Under the pieces are notes generated by a model. That model ran no database searches, was not told the origin of the DNA, and saw only the letters and a program-made list of their open reading frames with translations. This document shows positions 13,356 to 27,950 of a stretch of DNA of 64,000 nucleotides, piece by piece; the first letter of the stretch is position 1; the number at the start of each line of letters is the position of its first letter. The DNA comes from Zonotrichia leucophrys gambelii (Eukaryota; Chordata; Aves; Passeriformes; Passerellidae). A program made the position numbers and the translations under genes. The stretch is from the NCBI RefSeq assembly GCF_028769735.1, contig NC_088174.1:1819501-1883500 (forward strand), written 5' to 3'.

Positions 13356-15504
13356 GGCTCCTCTGGCTGACCACCCCAGAAGGGAACTGCTCCACCCACT
13401 TCAGCACTGCTGCCTTTTGCTAACAACAACCTCCAGAGACCCAGGAGGCCAAAATGAGGCAGAGCAGCTCAGCTGACCCTGGGAGATATCATCAGTGTGC
13501 AGCAGGCAGCTCTATATTTAGCTCCAGCTAACGTCACTTGTCACACATGGGGATGCACTTTACCTCCCTGGTGTGTTTGAGAGGCAGATAAGCTCTGCCT
13601 CCACACCCCTCCTTTTGTATTTGTGAATAGTTCTCTGGGCTCAGCTGCATTCTTCATTCCGCAGCAGAGGAATGGATGAGGATTTCAAGTTGGAGAGTGA
13701 AACAGGACTTTACAAAAAGCCAGCAGCCCCTTATTTCTTCGTCCCTCATCCAGGAGCCCTAAGTCCCCTTGGCAGCTGTTTGGCCTCATTTCCCTGGAGC
13801 AGGGCAGTTGCAGGCCAGTGGGACTGAGTCAAAAGCACAGATTGTGTTTAGCCTGTGTAAAAAGCCAGTGATCTTGAAGTTAGGCCTTCCCACCCCAGGA
13901 ACACCTCTGGCAGGTCCTCTGGCCCAGGAGAGCCTGGCTGTGATCCTTTAACCCCAGTGCTGCATTTCTTACTTCAACAGAAATGATAAACAAGTGATGC
14001 TCATTCCCAATAACCTCCTAAGCTGGCTTGTCAGGTGTGTGCTTGCTGCAGGGCTCACTGTGGGGAACCACTGGTTCAAACCCCTTGATTTAGAGTTTTC
14101 CTGGAGCTCCTTCAATCAGAGCAGTCCTGCCTGACCAGTCCCTGTTCCCCCCTGAAACCAGCATCAAACCACCCAGGGCTGAGCACTGTGGCACAGTAAA
14201 ATGGATGGGTTTGCACCCAAGCAGCATCCAGGCACCAGGCTGCCAATGCTCAAAAGGAAAATCCTGTTTTTAATATGGAAAAAGATGTTGGCATTCCCCA
14301 GCAATGAAAGGGGAGTGGGGCACACAAGGGAGGGAGTCAGATCAGCAGGCAGAAATTGGACCAAGGCAAGGTTGTTGAATGAAATGTGAGAATTGAGGAC
14401 GGAAAAGAGGACGAAATGTCAGAATTTAACAGAATTTACTCAGACACAGTCAGGAAGCAGATAACAAAGTAATGCAAGTGCTCAATCCTCTCACCTATAA
14501 AGTGATCCAATGCACTGCCTGGTGTTTATGTTTACTCTTCCACTGAGAGGACTAAGCACTGTTCCAAAGCTCTGGAATCTCTGTTCTTTTAAGGGGATTT
14601 ACTGGCTGGGCCAATGGCTTAGGATTTAGTGCTTTGGGAATTCTGCTCTTTGTTGTATCCCAGTTCTTGCTCTGCAGTTTCTAAATGAAGGTCACCAATG
14701 CAGCTCTTACTCTGGAGAAGTACAAAACTTATTTTCTCTAGAAAGGATGGCAAACACTGTAAATAACTCCACCTACAACATAGCTGGCAGTTGCTATTGT
14801 CAGCCTTAACAAATGTTTCTCCAAAAGACATTATGTAGATATCCTTATGTATAGAGATGCATAAATTAGTGACCAAAATTAGCTCAAGTAGCTGATAGAG
14901 AAAAATATTTCTTGCAGGCAGGGTCAGCATTTGACTGGGCCAAGTTCCAACTAAGCTTAAGCAACTCATTTGATAGGGATTGATAGGGATAAGCAAACAC
15001 TGGCAAACAAAGCAGCTGAGAGCTTTTGTTGTGCAGCACAGACACATCCAGCAGTATTTCTGTCCTGCATTCCCCACTGTGGATCTGCTGTCTCTCCCAC
15101 TGTGATTGTGTCCCTCTGCCAGGTGCATTCAGCTCAGGACAACAGGCAGAGACAGACCTGAGCTCACTGAACTGTTAGGCCCTGTAAGAAAAACTTCTCC
15201 AGATCTGAAATTCTCAGATGTACCCAATGTTCCAGGTGCAAGTGCTGCTGGTTTTCAGCTAAAAACAAAGATTAAATTTGGGGTTTGCTTTAAAAATGGA
15301 TTGAAAGTACTGAAATAAAACACTTTCTTGTTGTCTCAAAGTTGTGACTTTGAGAGTTGTGGCTCTCTGGGACCTCTTCAGAATTCAGTGTTTAAGTCTG
15401 GTTCAGGCTGTGGGTGAGTTCTGAACTCTGTAATGCCCAAACAATTTAGTGACTGGAAATTCTACAGCCAGACTGTGACAGTGCTCACAGGGGTTTTCAG
15501 GTGA
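13356..15504. other. no gene recognised
   Basis: Intergenic. The 169-aa minus frame at 14619-15128 has no recognisable motif and no supporting signals. Confidence 0.55.
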
Positions 15505-15865
15505 GGGAAGAGATGAGAATGTTGACTCCATGTTTCAGAAGGCTTGATTTATTATTTTATGATATATATTACATTAAAATTCTACTAAAAAGAATAGAAG
15601 GAAAAATTTCATCTCAGAAGGCTAGCTAAGCTAAGAATAAAAAGGAATGAATAATAAAGGTCTGTGTCTCGGACAGAGAGTTCAAGCTAACTGGGCTGGG
15701 ATTGGCCATTAATTATAAACATCCAAGATGGGCCAGTCCCAGATGCACCTGTTGCATTCCACAGCAGCAGATAACCATTGTTTACATTTTGTTCCTGAGG
15801 CCTCTCAGCTTCTCAGAAGGAAAAATCCTAAAGAAGGAATTTTAATGAAAAGATGTCTGTGACAC
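15505..15865 (-). mobile_element. solo LTR, family 1, copy 2
   Basis: Runs from GATGAGAATGTTGACTCCAT to AAAGATGTCTGTGACACC with all the family words, on the minus strand. It is the best-preserved copy together with the inverted one at 18.55-18.92 kb. Confidence 0.75.
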
Positions 15866-18554
15866 CAGACCTTGAAGAGGAGACAGAAAATCAGATGTTT
15901 TGAATGCAGGGACTTGTCACCATCAGTCACAGGGGTCCCTCATGTGCCAAAACCAAACACTGAGCACAGGTGGGTGGCTGTTTCTGTGCTGTGCATGAAG
16001 AGCAGCTCTGTCTGTTGGATGGTCAAGAAAAGCTGTGAAATGAGGACTATGAAAAAGGAGGAACACAGTGTCTGAAATCTAGGATGCTGCTCACCCTGCA
16101 GCAGCACAGCTACAGATTGCAAAAAGCACAAGATGTAGGCCAAGATGACTTAGAGCAGGCAAATTCCATGGAAGCAGAAGTTCAGAGGGAATATGACTCA
16201 GGTTCTGCAGAGAACAGCATGAAAGGAAGATTATGTGGAACAAAATGATGCTGGGAATGTGGAGTGGGTGATCAGGATGAAGGGGAACACAAGAGTCATC
16301 TGAACAAGCACTCAATCAGGACAAACAATGAACCAAAAAACGGTACAAATATCAGAAGTCTCTCCTACTACAATCTAATTTCTTCAGTTTGGTGAGGTTA
16401 AACCCAAAACACGAGTGAGTGAATGCTGCTCACTCTGTGCTTGTGTCAGGCTGTCCATGAGCTGCACACACAAGGTCTAAAATCTGTGATTTGAATGTGC
16501 TGTCTCCCTCCACAAACAGGTGCTGACAGAGTGAAGCAAGCCAGAAGCTGAAAAATGAAAAGCAGTGTAATTTTCAAAATCTGTAACTTATTTTCTCCCT
16601 TTTACTTAATACTGAGCTAAAATAGAGCCAATTTTCTCAAAATGCACTCTGATGTACTGTCATATTCCCAGAAGTTAGTTGGCTTTATGGTTTTGCTTTT
16701 TTTGGATGTTTTTTATTTGGGTAATTTGTGGGGTAGTATTTTGTTTTGTTGGGGGGGTGTTTATTCTGGATTTTTTTGTTGCTGTTTGTTGGGGCTTTTC
16801 TTACTAAGGGACTATAAAGAAGTTTCTTCCACAGAGATATTGGAATTTCTTCTAAAGTCCAGTTCTTCTGTCACAAAATTCGACATTCACAACCCACAGT
16901 AACATCACACAGATCCACTGTGATCATGGCTCCAAATAAATGCTTTATAAGGGTACCTCTATGTACCCCTGCTGAAAACAGATTTTGCTGGTCAGACTTC
17001 ACTCAGCTGAGTCACTCAGCCATAGTGGTGCCAGCACAGGATTACCTGATTTAAATGCAGCTATTCTGATTTGTTTCTCCTAATCTTGAGAAGCTGTGAG
17101 TCAAGTGGGTTTGCACCACTTGTAGCATTTGCCTGGAAAGTGTGAGGAAATGCAGCCATTTCTGGAGAGTTTGTGGACTCAAGAAGACTCAATCCCTGTT
17201 GGAGACTTTACTTTTGTTTCCTAAAACCCTTCATTTCCTTTCAGAGGAATCAAAATTAACAAAATATTGCTGTCTGAACCAAGTTTTCCCACTGAGCAGT
17301 CTTCTGGGCAGAGGAGCACTGAGTTTGTGGCTCATCCATCTGCATCCTGGAAGAAGAACCCCAGGAAAATGACGCTTCCTCAAGTCCCAACTGCACCAGA
17401 GGCTCTCCTGTGCCCCTGGCTGCAGTGATCCTGGCACTCTGCAGGACTGGGACCAACCCAGGTGTGAATTCCTGCTCTGTTCTCCATGGATGCCCTGCCC
17501 TGGCCATGTCCCTGCAGCCTGAAGTATCAGGGTGACACACACCCCCTGCCAGTCCCTGCAGGCACAGAATTCCTCCTGGGAGCCCCTCAGGTCAGCTCCA
17601 GCGGCAGGAAGGAGCTGCAGCACAGCCAGAACATCCCCACTGGCTCCTCTCAGCACCTTCCAGGGCTGGAACAGAGAACTTTGTGCGTGTGGTGAGTGGT
17701 TGGGGGAGTCAGGGCCTCACTTCCTGTTGTCATATTATTGAAAAAGTTCCAGACCTTCTCGGTGATTTCTCATCTGCAGCTCCTCACAGCACAACCAACA
17801 AACTCCAACTCTCTCCTCAACCACCTAACCCACTCTTTTGTAGCACTCTTCTTCTTATTGCACACAGCTGTGGCCTATTAAGAGCAGGCCTGTTCCCAAT
17901 CTTTGGTGATTAGTACAGCTGCAACTCCTCAGCTGTGAGACTACCTTCTGCACTATCTTTATTTTCTTACATTCTATCCCTCCACAACTTCCAGAGCTAG
18001 CCAGGGGAGAAGAAAGGCGACTCCCCTGGGAAACCCCCCAAAAATGAGTCTGAGCCCTGCCAGACAGTGTAAAGTACAAAAGCTGAGTTCCTCAGGCACA
18101 AGGCTCCGGGCAATTCCCACTGCCTGTCTCCCAGACTTCCCTAAGTGCTGCTCTGTGCTGTGACATCTGACTTTGAAGCAGCAGAGGCATGAGTGACACA
18201 GGTCCTTACAGCCCCTGACATGGACATTGCCATTATGTAATCTGTGTGCCAGCCCAAGTTTATTTTTACAAGCATTTCCGTGCCCTCCATAAGCACTTGG
18301 CAATTACTGTGACACATGCTCCATGGTCTGGGGACATGGGATTGAAAAGGACATCAGTGGTTCACAGAGTGCAGCCTCCTGCATATAATCCTGTTAATGA
18401 GTTAATCAAGCTTTAATTTGGGACTAAGTACAGTCTGCCTGTGCTGCTCCTGCTGGATTCCATTCTGGAGCCATTCCTGACTCAACAGGAGAGGTGTGGA
18501 GCTGAGGGGATGCACACTGAGGATGTTCTACACAGGAAAAAGCCAGGGAAATGC
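15866..18554. other. no gene recognised
   Basis: Lies between two oppositely oriented copies of the same LTR. It has a G/T-rich patch at 16685-16800 and a GC-richer patch at 17370-17690. No gene recognised. Confidence 0.55.
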
Positions 18555-18915
18555 TGCTGTGTCACTGACACATTTTCTGAAAAATCCCTTTGCCAGGATT
18601 TTTCCTCCTGAGAATCTGAGAAGCCTCAGAAAAGAAATGCCAACAATAATTATCTGCTGCTGTGGAATGTGGCAGGTGCATCTTTGATTGATTCCATGTG
18701 AATTGTTTTTACTTAATGACCAATCCCAGTCCAGCTGTGTCAGACTCCGGTCAGTCACAAGATTTTATTGTTCATTCCTTTCTAGCCTTCTGTTGTCTCC
18801 TTTCTCTTTCTTTAGTATAGTTCTAATATATCATTTTCTTTTAATATAATATTTATTGTAAAATAATAAATCAGCCTTCTGAAACATGGAGTCAAGATTC
18901 TCATCTCTTCCCTCA
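18555..18915 (+). mobile_element. solo LTR, family 1, copy 3 (opposite orientation)
   Basis: Reverse-complement match to the 15.5 kb copy. It begins about TGTGTCACTGACACATTT and ends CATGGAGTCAAGATTCTCAT then CTCTTCCCTC. AATAAA lies near 18866, so this copy is in sense orientation. Confidence 0.75.
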
Positions 18916-19032
18916 AACACCACCACACTGCTGCCTCCAAGAAAATTGCCTAAATGGGGAAAACCCTGCAGGTGCTGTTCCCTGATCCTCTGTGTCTGAG
19001 CAGCCTGAGGAGCCAGTGTCTGAGCTGAGGAG

Positions 19033-19177
19033 GAAGCAGGTTCCACAGAAAAAAGCAGGTTCCACAGAGAAATCAGGTTCCACAGAAAAGCAGGTTCCAC
19101 AGAAAAGCAGGTTCCACAGAGAAATCAGGTTCCACAGAAAAGCGGGTTCCATATAGAAAGCAGGTTCCACAGAGCTC
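19033..19177. repeat. 17-20 bp tandem repeat
   Basis: Eight units of GCAGGTTCCACAGAAAA with small changes, lying 120 bp after the sense LTR. Confidence 0.9.
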
Positions 19178-22100
19178 ACTGCCCAGCTCCCTGCTGCTCT
19201 CCCTGCAGAGCTCTGCAGGCTGCCCAGTAGATGTGGGAGAGGAGAGGATTTTAGGGAATGCTTTGTGTTTGTTACAAAAGGTAACAAACCCAAAGCATCC
19301 ACTTCATAACTGTTCTTTGTTCTCATCAGACTCAGAATTCATCAGAACAATTTTGCATCAAAATTTGATTTTCATGGTTTATATTTCACTTTATATGAAT
19401 TTAACTAAATACTTAAAAATTTTAAAACATTAATTTTGAATCATTTCAAGTCTGAAAAATTGAGGGGCTTTTTTACTCTTATGTTTATTTTTATGTTATT
19501 TTTTCTATCAACAGGACTGGTGCTAAGAATAACAGATGCAAAGTGGGAAGGTGTTTTGATATGCATGAAGGCATCTTGCTCTAGAAAAAAAGAAAATATT
19601 CACAAAAATAAGCAGCAGGCTTTGCTTAATAATCTTTTCTTTGTTAGTGATCAGCTCAATTTTAGTGTTATTCAAAAAGTAGAATTAAAAAATACCCAGG
19701 CAGGCCTTCAGCTTATATATCTCCAGGTAAACTTATTTTGTAGTTGCAGTCAGTTCTCAGGGACAGTCCCTTGTGCTGTTTGATTCCTCCTCACCCCACC
19801 CCAGCACAGCCTGGTGTAGGCAAGCATCAGTCCAAGGACAGTCTGCAGACAGTGACTCCTCTTGGTGACAGAATTTTGGGGTCAGTGTTTGCTCATGTGC
19901 ACCCAGCCCAGACCCCAGGAAGAACCAGGCTGTGCAGAACACCAGGAATCTTGGTGTGCACTCAGACCAGAATGTGAGTTTCTAGAAACCAAAAATATTT
20001 CATGACCACACGTAGAAAGATGATGCAGCTGCTCCCTTGCTATAATAAACTTACTCTTTCTCATGTAGATGAACTCTCATCTCATCCCATGCAAATTTAG
20101 AAATTATACTCTCTGCAAACACAACCTTTAATCCAAAGGAAGGTTAGAAATAAACATTTCTAGAAGTGGTACCAGTATTTCCCTAGGTTTGTACACAGTG
20201 TAAGGAGCTCACAGCACTCAGTGACCATGTGGGAATAACTTTCCCTCTGGAGATGGAATATAGGGGAATAAAGTCTGGCCCAGGACCTTCCCTGGCACTG
20301 AGATAACAAACTGCACTCACAGAATAAAATCCCTCTCTGACCTCAGGAGTTCAGACACCAGCAGAGCATCCCACTCCTCAGGGAGGCTGCTGCTATTGGA
20401 TTTTCTGTGGAAAAGGCTGAGTATCCTTAACCTTAAACAAATAATTGCTTTCTGTTTGATTTTCTTTGGTGGTATAAGAGGATTTCATTTGAAAGCTTTG
20501 AAGGCCTGAGCTCTGCCCTGGGCTGGCACTTTCTCTGGACCCCCTCAAGCTGGTGATGTCCTTCCCATCCAGCTCTTAGGTGATGCTTCTGTTCTGTGAA
20601 AAGTCATACTCAATCAATGATGTTCTCTCTCTTTTTCACTCCCACTTTTTGGCTGCACTATCTATTAGACTGTGAGCTCTTTGGCAGGAGGAATGAGAGT
20701 TACCATCTGCCTGTGCAGTGAGGAGCACTCTTAGATGCACAAAAAGAGAAATGCTTCTGATAGCTCATCAAAATATCAATTAATGTTAAGGCAGAAAACA
20801 CTGAAGTCAGGAATTCCCAACTTGTCCCAGCTTTGAATTCCACTTTTATCAGACAAATACTATCAAAAACTCCTCTGAATTACTGGGGACCCTCCTTGAA
20901 GCTGCCAAATGTTTGAGCTGCAACTGCAAATGTGGTAAAGCTCTCTGTGGAAAGGCTGAGCACTGAGAGAAGCTGGTTCCTCTGGGGAAAGGCTGACGGA
21001 GACACCACGGTACAACTGAGAAATCCCTTAAATCTATGTAGCCAATTAGCTCAGGAATTACCTGCTAAATGTTTAGCAGAACCTCTGCTCCCTACAACAA
21101 AAGCAACAAATGCTTCTCAGCACTCTACAGAAAGCTTAAGCCATAAAATTTGCAACTTCAAAGCCACAAATCACGATTGTAAAAGTTGCAGTTACACAAG
21201 AGCACTGGATAAAATATTAAAGGCTATAATCTATAATACAAGCTGTGTCTCCTGGTGTCTGTCAGTGAGAGGGTGTCACTGAGCACTTCTGCACACCCCT
21301 GGTACAGAATGAGACATCTGACTCCCTGCAAGTGCTGCACACAATCAGTTTCCTTCATTTTTGCATGTCCCAAACTGCCAAGTTTTTGGAACAAAAGATG
21401 ATGATAATAACAGATTAACTCTTCTTTCCTGAGCTCAGGCCAGGGAGCCATCACAACCTGGTTTGAGCAATATTCCTGAACAATCTGCAGTTAGACAGAA
21501 AAGATGTTTTTGAAATAACAATGGCTGTTGTTCAAAGGTAAATCTCTAGGTTTTGATAAAATAGCAATCCCCTTCAGCTAAGTCCATAAAGGTGAGAGGA
21601 GAAAGAGAAGGAAGAGCAGCATCTCATTCCTTCCTTTCACAGCAGCCTCAGGCAGCTTAGCACTGATCCCATGTCTCTGTGTACCAGGCAATGAGATCCT
21701 GGAGACTCAAAAGTGGAGCCCTGACATTCTGAGAGAGGCAATTAGCCTTTCTGTGCTTTCCACATTTCTGCTCCTTGAAGAGGGGAATGAAACCAAATTG
21801 ATGAGGGACATGTGGAGATGGGAAAAGCTGACTTGCTGTAAAGAGTGGAAAACAACTCCTCAGTACATAAAAAATTGGCTGGATTTATGGACTTGCTCTC
21901 TAGGCAAGTGTCTGCAAACTGCTCCTGCAAGTCAAAGATCACAGCACAGCTTCTCCATTAAAAGTGAACACACTTCCTGTGCACATGGCAATGGAGACAC
22001 AGCTGGTAAATAAAGACCAAGCAGCCCCAGACCTGAGAACCTGCTGCATCCATTAACTCATCAGGACAGCTCCAGGCATCCCTATTTCCTAGCAGAGGGG

Positions 22101-25100
22101 GATCTGATAGGATGAGGATTACAATGACATGGTATTATCCAGATGTGAGGGAAGTATTGCTGCCACTTCTGTCTCTGATGATCAGCAGGACCCTTAAGGA
22201 CAAGACTGGGAGACCATGGGGGAAGGAGGCCCAAAAATTTGCCCATTTCTGGCAATTCCCTCTGGCAAGCACAGAGGTGACACTGCAGAGGGACCTGATC
22301 TGATTCAGCAATGCCTGGGGGTCTGGAGTGATTTTACTTGCCATTAAATTGGCACTGCTGTGGGATTCTGCTGTGAAATGTTTCACTCTGGGGCTAAAGG
22401 CAGCCCCTGTTTCCCAGGGCATTCCTCAGCAGGGGAATCACCCCAGGGTGGGGAATGCACCCCTCAGGGCCAGAGGAGCCTCCAGGCCACCCTGCCCTGT
22501 GCTGAGGGAAGCTGGAGCTGTGCAGACAGGAGCACTCAGCCCCTGCAGCAGGGGGAACAGGGCCTGCCTGATCCCAGCAGCCCAGGAACACGAGGGGGTG
22601 GATGTGGAGGTGACTCAGCTCACAGGAGCATGTAGCTCAGCTGGAGATGAAATCCTGCTGAGCCTGGAGCACTCTCGTGATGGTTTTTAAAGGGCTTTTT
22701 CCATGATGTGAAGATACAGCCTAAGGAACTGCTTTGGCCAGTGTTTGTTACAGGTCACACCAGCCCTCAGCCCCATTTCTTGGGCTTTGCTGGTTCCTCT
22801 TTTCACTGGAGCTCTCCTGAGCACTGCTGTGATCTCCAGCCCTCATTATTCACCTGGAAGATGTCATGGCTCAAAGCTCCAATCAAACATGACTTCCTGT
22901 GCCTGGACAGGTACCAGTGTCCTTGTCACCCCCAGCAAGAAGGAATGAGCCTGTTCCCTCACAGGGATCTGGAGCTGCTCCCAACAGCACCTCAACAGAG
23001 CTGCAACAACCTGAGGCTCACACTGACACTTCAGAGATCTCAGAACTACCTAATTGTGAGGAGAGTGACCCAAAAACCCACCCCCCACACAAACACAGCA
23101 TGACAGGAAATGTAATAGCTAATGGGGTTTTGCCAGTGCAGCAGAACTATTCTGAGCACTTGGTGTGGACTCCAGCAATCTTGACAAACCTTTTAAGGAT
23201 TACCAAGCTCTGAAGTAGAAGTTTATTTTCTAAATACTGTGATGCAAGAACAGACCTGCAAGAGCAACTCCACTCCTGCTACTTTCCTAACAGTATCAGC
23301 AGAAGGGAGCAAAAATATCTCCTATCTCCTCTATGATACAGCAAATGTGCAAGGAAGGCAGTTCTGTTCTCACTTCATCCTCCTGTTGGGCTCCTCTAAT
23401 CAAACAGAATGGAATGGAAAAGGTTTTTCCTAAAGGCCATTAGAGTTTGCTAATTATTGTGAAATGAGGATCAGTTCAAAATAATGTGCCTTTTTTTAAT
23501 TTGCTAATATTTACACCATCCCTGAGAGGGAAAAAAAAAAAAAAAGACAGTGTGGAAGAATAAGAAAAAAAGCAGTCTGCAATTGTTTCATTTTCTCTCT
23601 CCTATTCCCTGAAGCAGCATTAGTATCAGCTGAAATTAGAAAGGAATACATTGAAATTGGTCTTGCCCTGCCAAGGTGTTTCTGGGGAGTGGCACAGTGC
23701 AGGGGAGTTTGGGTGGTTACCCAGAGAGGACAACACTCACACCTTTTGCAGGACCTCTCCTTGTCTGAGACCTGGCAATCTTTTCTGTCGTTGAATTCCA
23801 ATCTGCCTCTAAACAGAGAAGGTTAGGAAAGCCATTTCCAGGGCTGGGCACCCCAGCTGTGTTTCAAAGCTATGCAATGCCTTGATTTGACAAAGAAACC
23901 AGCCAGTACCTGGCTGTGCAGAATACCTTTCTCCTCACACTTAGACACAACATTATTTAGGATTTCAGCAGCCAAAATCACAGCCAAAGAAGTGCATGAA
24001 GCAGCTCAGGCTGATTATTCTCAGACAAAGATGTAACAGTTCTAAAATTCACTTTACAACTTCAAAGACCTTATTGCAAAACAGTGTTTGCCTAAACCTT
24101 CAGTTGATGGAGCTGGAAATAGCAGGAAGAAATACTCTGTTCTATTGACACTAACAAACCCACAGCTCATTCCTGACTTCCTCATTCAAACACACCGTGG
24201 CTTCACTGCTGGTTTTATAATTACCTTCAAAGCATGTAGTGTTAACCAGAGATTCACAGATTCATGGGGTTCAAAGACCCTACATCTCTTACAGAATCCT
24301 CTGGTCTAGCACTTCTGGTCTAACACCCTCCTTTCCTTTACAGTCTCCCAGTGACATTTTACAGAATTATTTACCAAAAAATCCTCTCCCTTTGCTGTTT
24401 CACCAGATCCCCAAGCAGACCTGCAGCTCTTTGTGCCTCGGTCTCTGATCCCTGAGGCTGCAGGACATGCAAAGCTTCAGGGATCCTCTCCCCTCTGGAA
24501 TCTCATTTTAAAGCCAAACCTTCATTTGCCATTTTTCTTTGGAAATCTACCTCACAAATGTGTTTCTTTCTATTTCTGGTGACATCCCAATAGAAGAAAT
24601 ATTTTATTAACAAGACTCCAGCAGGTCCTGTAAATACTGAAATCACTGAGGCTGCATCATCTGGCAAGAACAACCTTCTGGATGGGGTTTGGATCAAGCC
24701 AGCCAGTGCAGCCAGCCCAGAGTCCCTGTTGTCTCATAGCAACAGGAATCATTTGCTGAGGAAGCAGCACTGATCACCAGCTGGAGCACTTTTTGTTGTG
24801 GCTTATTCATGAGGCAAAGTCAGATGTATCCGTGGCTCTGAAATATCACTGGGACATGCCTTGAAACCCAATTTCATCCCCTGTGGCTGATGCTCACAGC
24901 CCAGCAGCCACAAACAGGAGAAGGGAGCAGCTCTCTTCTTGTTTCCAGCAGCAATAACAGAATATATTCAGGAATATTCATGACACTGAGCCACAAAGAG
25001 AAGCTGCAGCTCCTCATTCTTTCTCAGGGCTCCCTGAACCTCTCAGAGCTTCTTTACTGCTCCCTTCCCAACAATTTCTGGAGCAAGGAAGATTTCACCA

Positions 25101-27600
25101 TACTGGATTTGTGATTTGTGTTGTGCTGTGTCCAGCAAGCAAAACCAAGTTTTTCCTTTAACAACTACTTACATCTAAAAGTAACAAAAACCCCCAAGGG
25201 AACCCAAAAGGGTAATCACAAGCACAGTCAGCCTTACAGAGGTGTTTCTATACCAGACTGTTTGTTTGGTTTTGTGGGGAATTTTTTGTAATATTTAAGC
25301 CCAGATTTTACAAAAGGACACTTTTTAGATGAGACAGGAGAAAATCTGTGTTGCAGCAACCTTTTGAAAAATTTCTACATGTGAGATTTGTTCATGAGAT
25401 GAGGTTTGCAATTACAAACCATAACCCAGTGAGAGGCAAATGGCAATATTCTTCATCATAAACTGAGAAACAAGGCAAGAAATCCCCCCAAACGTGTGAT
25501 TTAGTGAGATCCATGGAGCTGTGCTGAGATGTATTTGTAGATGTATTTGTATGCAGCCTGCAAGAGAAGGATGTTTTCATCTCAGGCTGCAGGTATGACA
25601 TGAGCAGAACATAACTAAGCATAGCATAACATAACTGTGCTAATGGAAAAGCAGCTCATATATCAAATGTGATGTTTTGTCTCTGATTTGATGAGCCTGG
25701 AAATATTTGACAATGAAGGAATTTCTGTGGTTTAATGAAAACCTGGACAATCTGTCCCTGTAACACCACATCCAGTATCCTGTGACTCCAAACAACCAAA
25801 CCAGAGCTAAACCTCGGCTGAGATTTCCAATTGCTTTAAATGTTAAAATTGCTGCTGTATTATGAAAAGTGATAGCACTTTGATAAGAAAGATCCCACTT
25901 TGAACATATTTAAAGAATAGCTCTGCTAAGGAAGAAGCTGCTATTTCCCCCTGTTGATTTAGAGAGTAAAACTCTGTTTCAGCAGATGGCTCATTAAATT
26001 TTTGCGCTGTGACTGTTGTAGGAGAAGGAAAAAAGGAACAAAAAAGAACAAAACCAAACCTGCTCACCATGATCACAGGAATAAGATGCACTGGCTGCTT
26101 ACTGTGCAATAAAAACTTATTTTAGCTTTTATTCATGCACTGAGCAGCAGACAATATCTAAACCCACTTTACAAGTGAATTCTCCTCATGTTTACAAGCC
26201 AGTCCCTATTTCAAGTGCCTTTGTTTGTGGATAAGACATCTCTTTAGAGGAAAGACTGAAAATTCCATCTAGCATTTCCTGCTGTAATTTCTTTTCCTTA
26301 GAAGCCTTTAAAAGGGAAGATTCCTGTTCATGATGTGTACACCTTCTGCTAAAATCTGAGTTCCAAGTTTGGACCTCAGCAACAATCTTTATTGCCATCT
26401 ATTCCATGGCCTGCCCTTCCTGTTTTCCAAAAACAAAATGCTCTATTTATTTTAAAAATGGGATATCCTGTTGGAAGGCTTTGAGAAAAAAAAGAACATA
26501 CTGAGCCTGGGACCTCAAGGATTCCTTCCGGTGCCTTAAGAGAAATAAAGAAATAGTTCTAGTCAAGAAAAGGAAATATGGCAGGAAAAAACACTTGGGA
26601 GTTACAATCAGAGCAATCCTAGAGAAATAAATAGTACAGAAATAATTAGAATTACATAAATGGTTCTTTTTCCATGTACACCCACAGTCCCATTGAGGAA
26701 CTGCAAGGAAAGGGGACATGACAGGACATTGGGAAGGGATGTCCACACAGCAAAGATCCACACACAGAATTACTGCCATTGAAACAACCAACATTATTAG
26801 AGAATTCTATGAACTGGAGCTTCTAATAATATATTTAATCAAATGTAGGATCCTACGCTCAACAAACGTTCAAATAAACGTTTTTAACCGTGACTCTCTA
26901 TTCTCAGAATGTCCAAACTCCATATAATTATGCCAAGTGAGTTCTAATTACTTCCTAGAAGTATCTATGCAGATAATCATCTACCCCCAGACTATCTCAT
27001 GCTCAGCTGAGCACCATAGAAGTCCCAGTGTAACAGATTAGATTTGAGCAGAAATATTTATTCCACTGCTAGAAGTACAAAGATAGAAAATATCTGCTAA
27101 ATACTTTGATCTCCTTGGATATCAGGCACTGTAAAAAGTATGAAATGCCATTATACAGCTGTAAAAGTGGAAACAAGGAGTGTTATGCAAAACGAATGCA
27201 ATGATGTGTTTATTCAAGCATGCTGTCTTCCAAATAATCAGAATTTAAACTCAGATACTTTAGAGAAAACTTCAGTAAATCACACTCTGCACAACCCTGG
27301 AAAACTACACTGACAATGTAGCTTGAAGCCCAAGGATTGAGATTCTTTAAACATTGTATTGCCTGTGACTCATGCAATTATCACATCTTTACTCAGCTCC
27401 TGAGCTCTTTGTTCAGAACCATATTTTGCAGCAGTGAATTGCACATGCTGTTTGCTCTGGGCTAAAAACAACTGCCCCTCCCTCAGCACCTTGGCAAGGA
27501 GAGCAAGCAGAGGAGCATCTCTGCCTTCCCCCTTTTGGAAAGCTGCCCCTACATCTGTTTGCTTTGAGTACCTTTGTGTCACCAATCGGTGTGGTGTTGT
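19178..27600. other. no gene recognised
   Basis: About 8.4 kb of AT-rich intergenic DNA. Frames up to 131 aa show no family likeness. A weak CR1-like remnant may lie around 24245-24420, too diverged to call. Confidence 0.55.
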
Positions 27601-27658
27601 CTATTCTATTCTATTCTATTCTATTCTATTCTATTCTATTCTATTCTATTCTATTCTA
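27601..27658. repeat. (CTATT)n microsatellite, about 12 units
   Basis: An uninterrupted pentanucleotide array at the truncated edge of the LTR copy. It probably grew from the LTR's own AT-rich segment. Confidence 0.95.
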
Positions 27659-27950
27659 TAACTATACTAAAGAAAGAGAAAGGATCCATCAGAAGGCTAA
27701 AACAAGAATGAATAATAAAAACCCATGAATAACCAAAGAGCCTGACACAGCTGGACTGGGATTGGTCATTAATTAAAAACAATTCACATGGAACCAATCA
27801 AAGATGCACCTGTTGGTGAGCAACCTCCAAAGCACATTCAAAGCAATCAGACAATTATTGTTTACATTTATTTTCTGAGGCTTCTCAGCTTCTCAGGAGA
27901 AAAATCCTGGCGAAGGGATTTTTCATAAAATGTGTCAGTGACATTGCCAT
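27601..27950 (-). mobile_element. solo LTR, family 1, copy 4, truncated
   Basis: Starts within a pentanucleotide run and continues with the family words from ACTATACTAAAGAAAGAG to TGTGTCAGTGACATTGCC. The U5 end seen in other copies (ACTCCATG, CAGAAGGCTTGATTT) is missing, replaced by the microsatellite. Confidence 0.7.

Noticed and set aside
12446..13476. Open frames of 225-325 aa on both strands
   Set aside because: They are generated by the 31-bp tandem repeat, which cycles through all three frames with the same peptides.
14619..15128. 169-aa minus-strand frame
   Set aside because: No recognisable motif; a length reachable by chance in this much DNA.
17231..17656. 141-aa minus-strand frame in a GC-richer patch
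   Set aside because: No domain likeness and no exon signals.
24245..24420. Old CR1 fragment
   Set aside because: Similarity to the CR1 3' end is too weak to support by eye.
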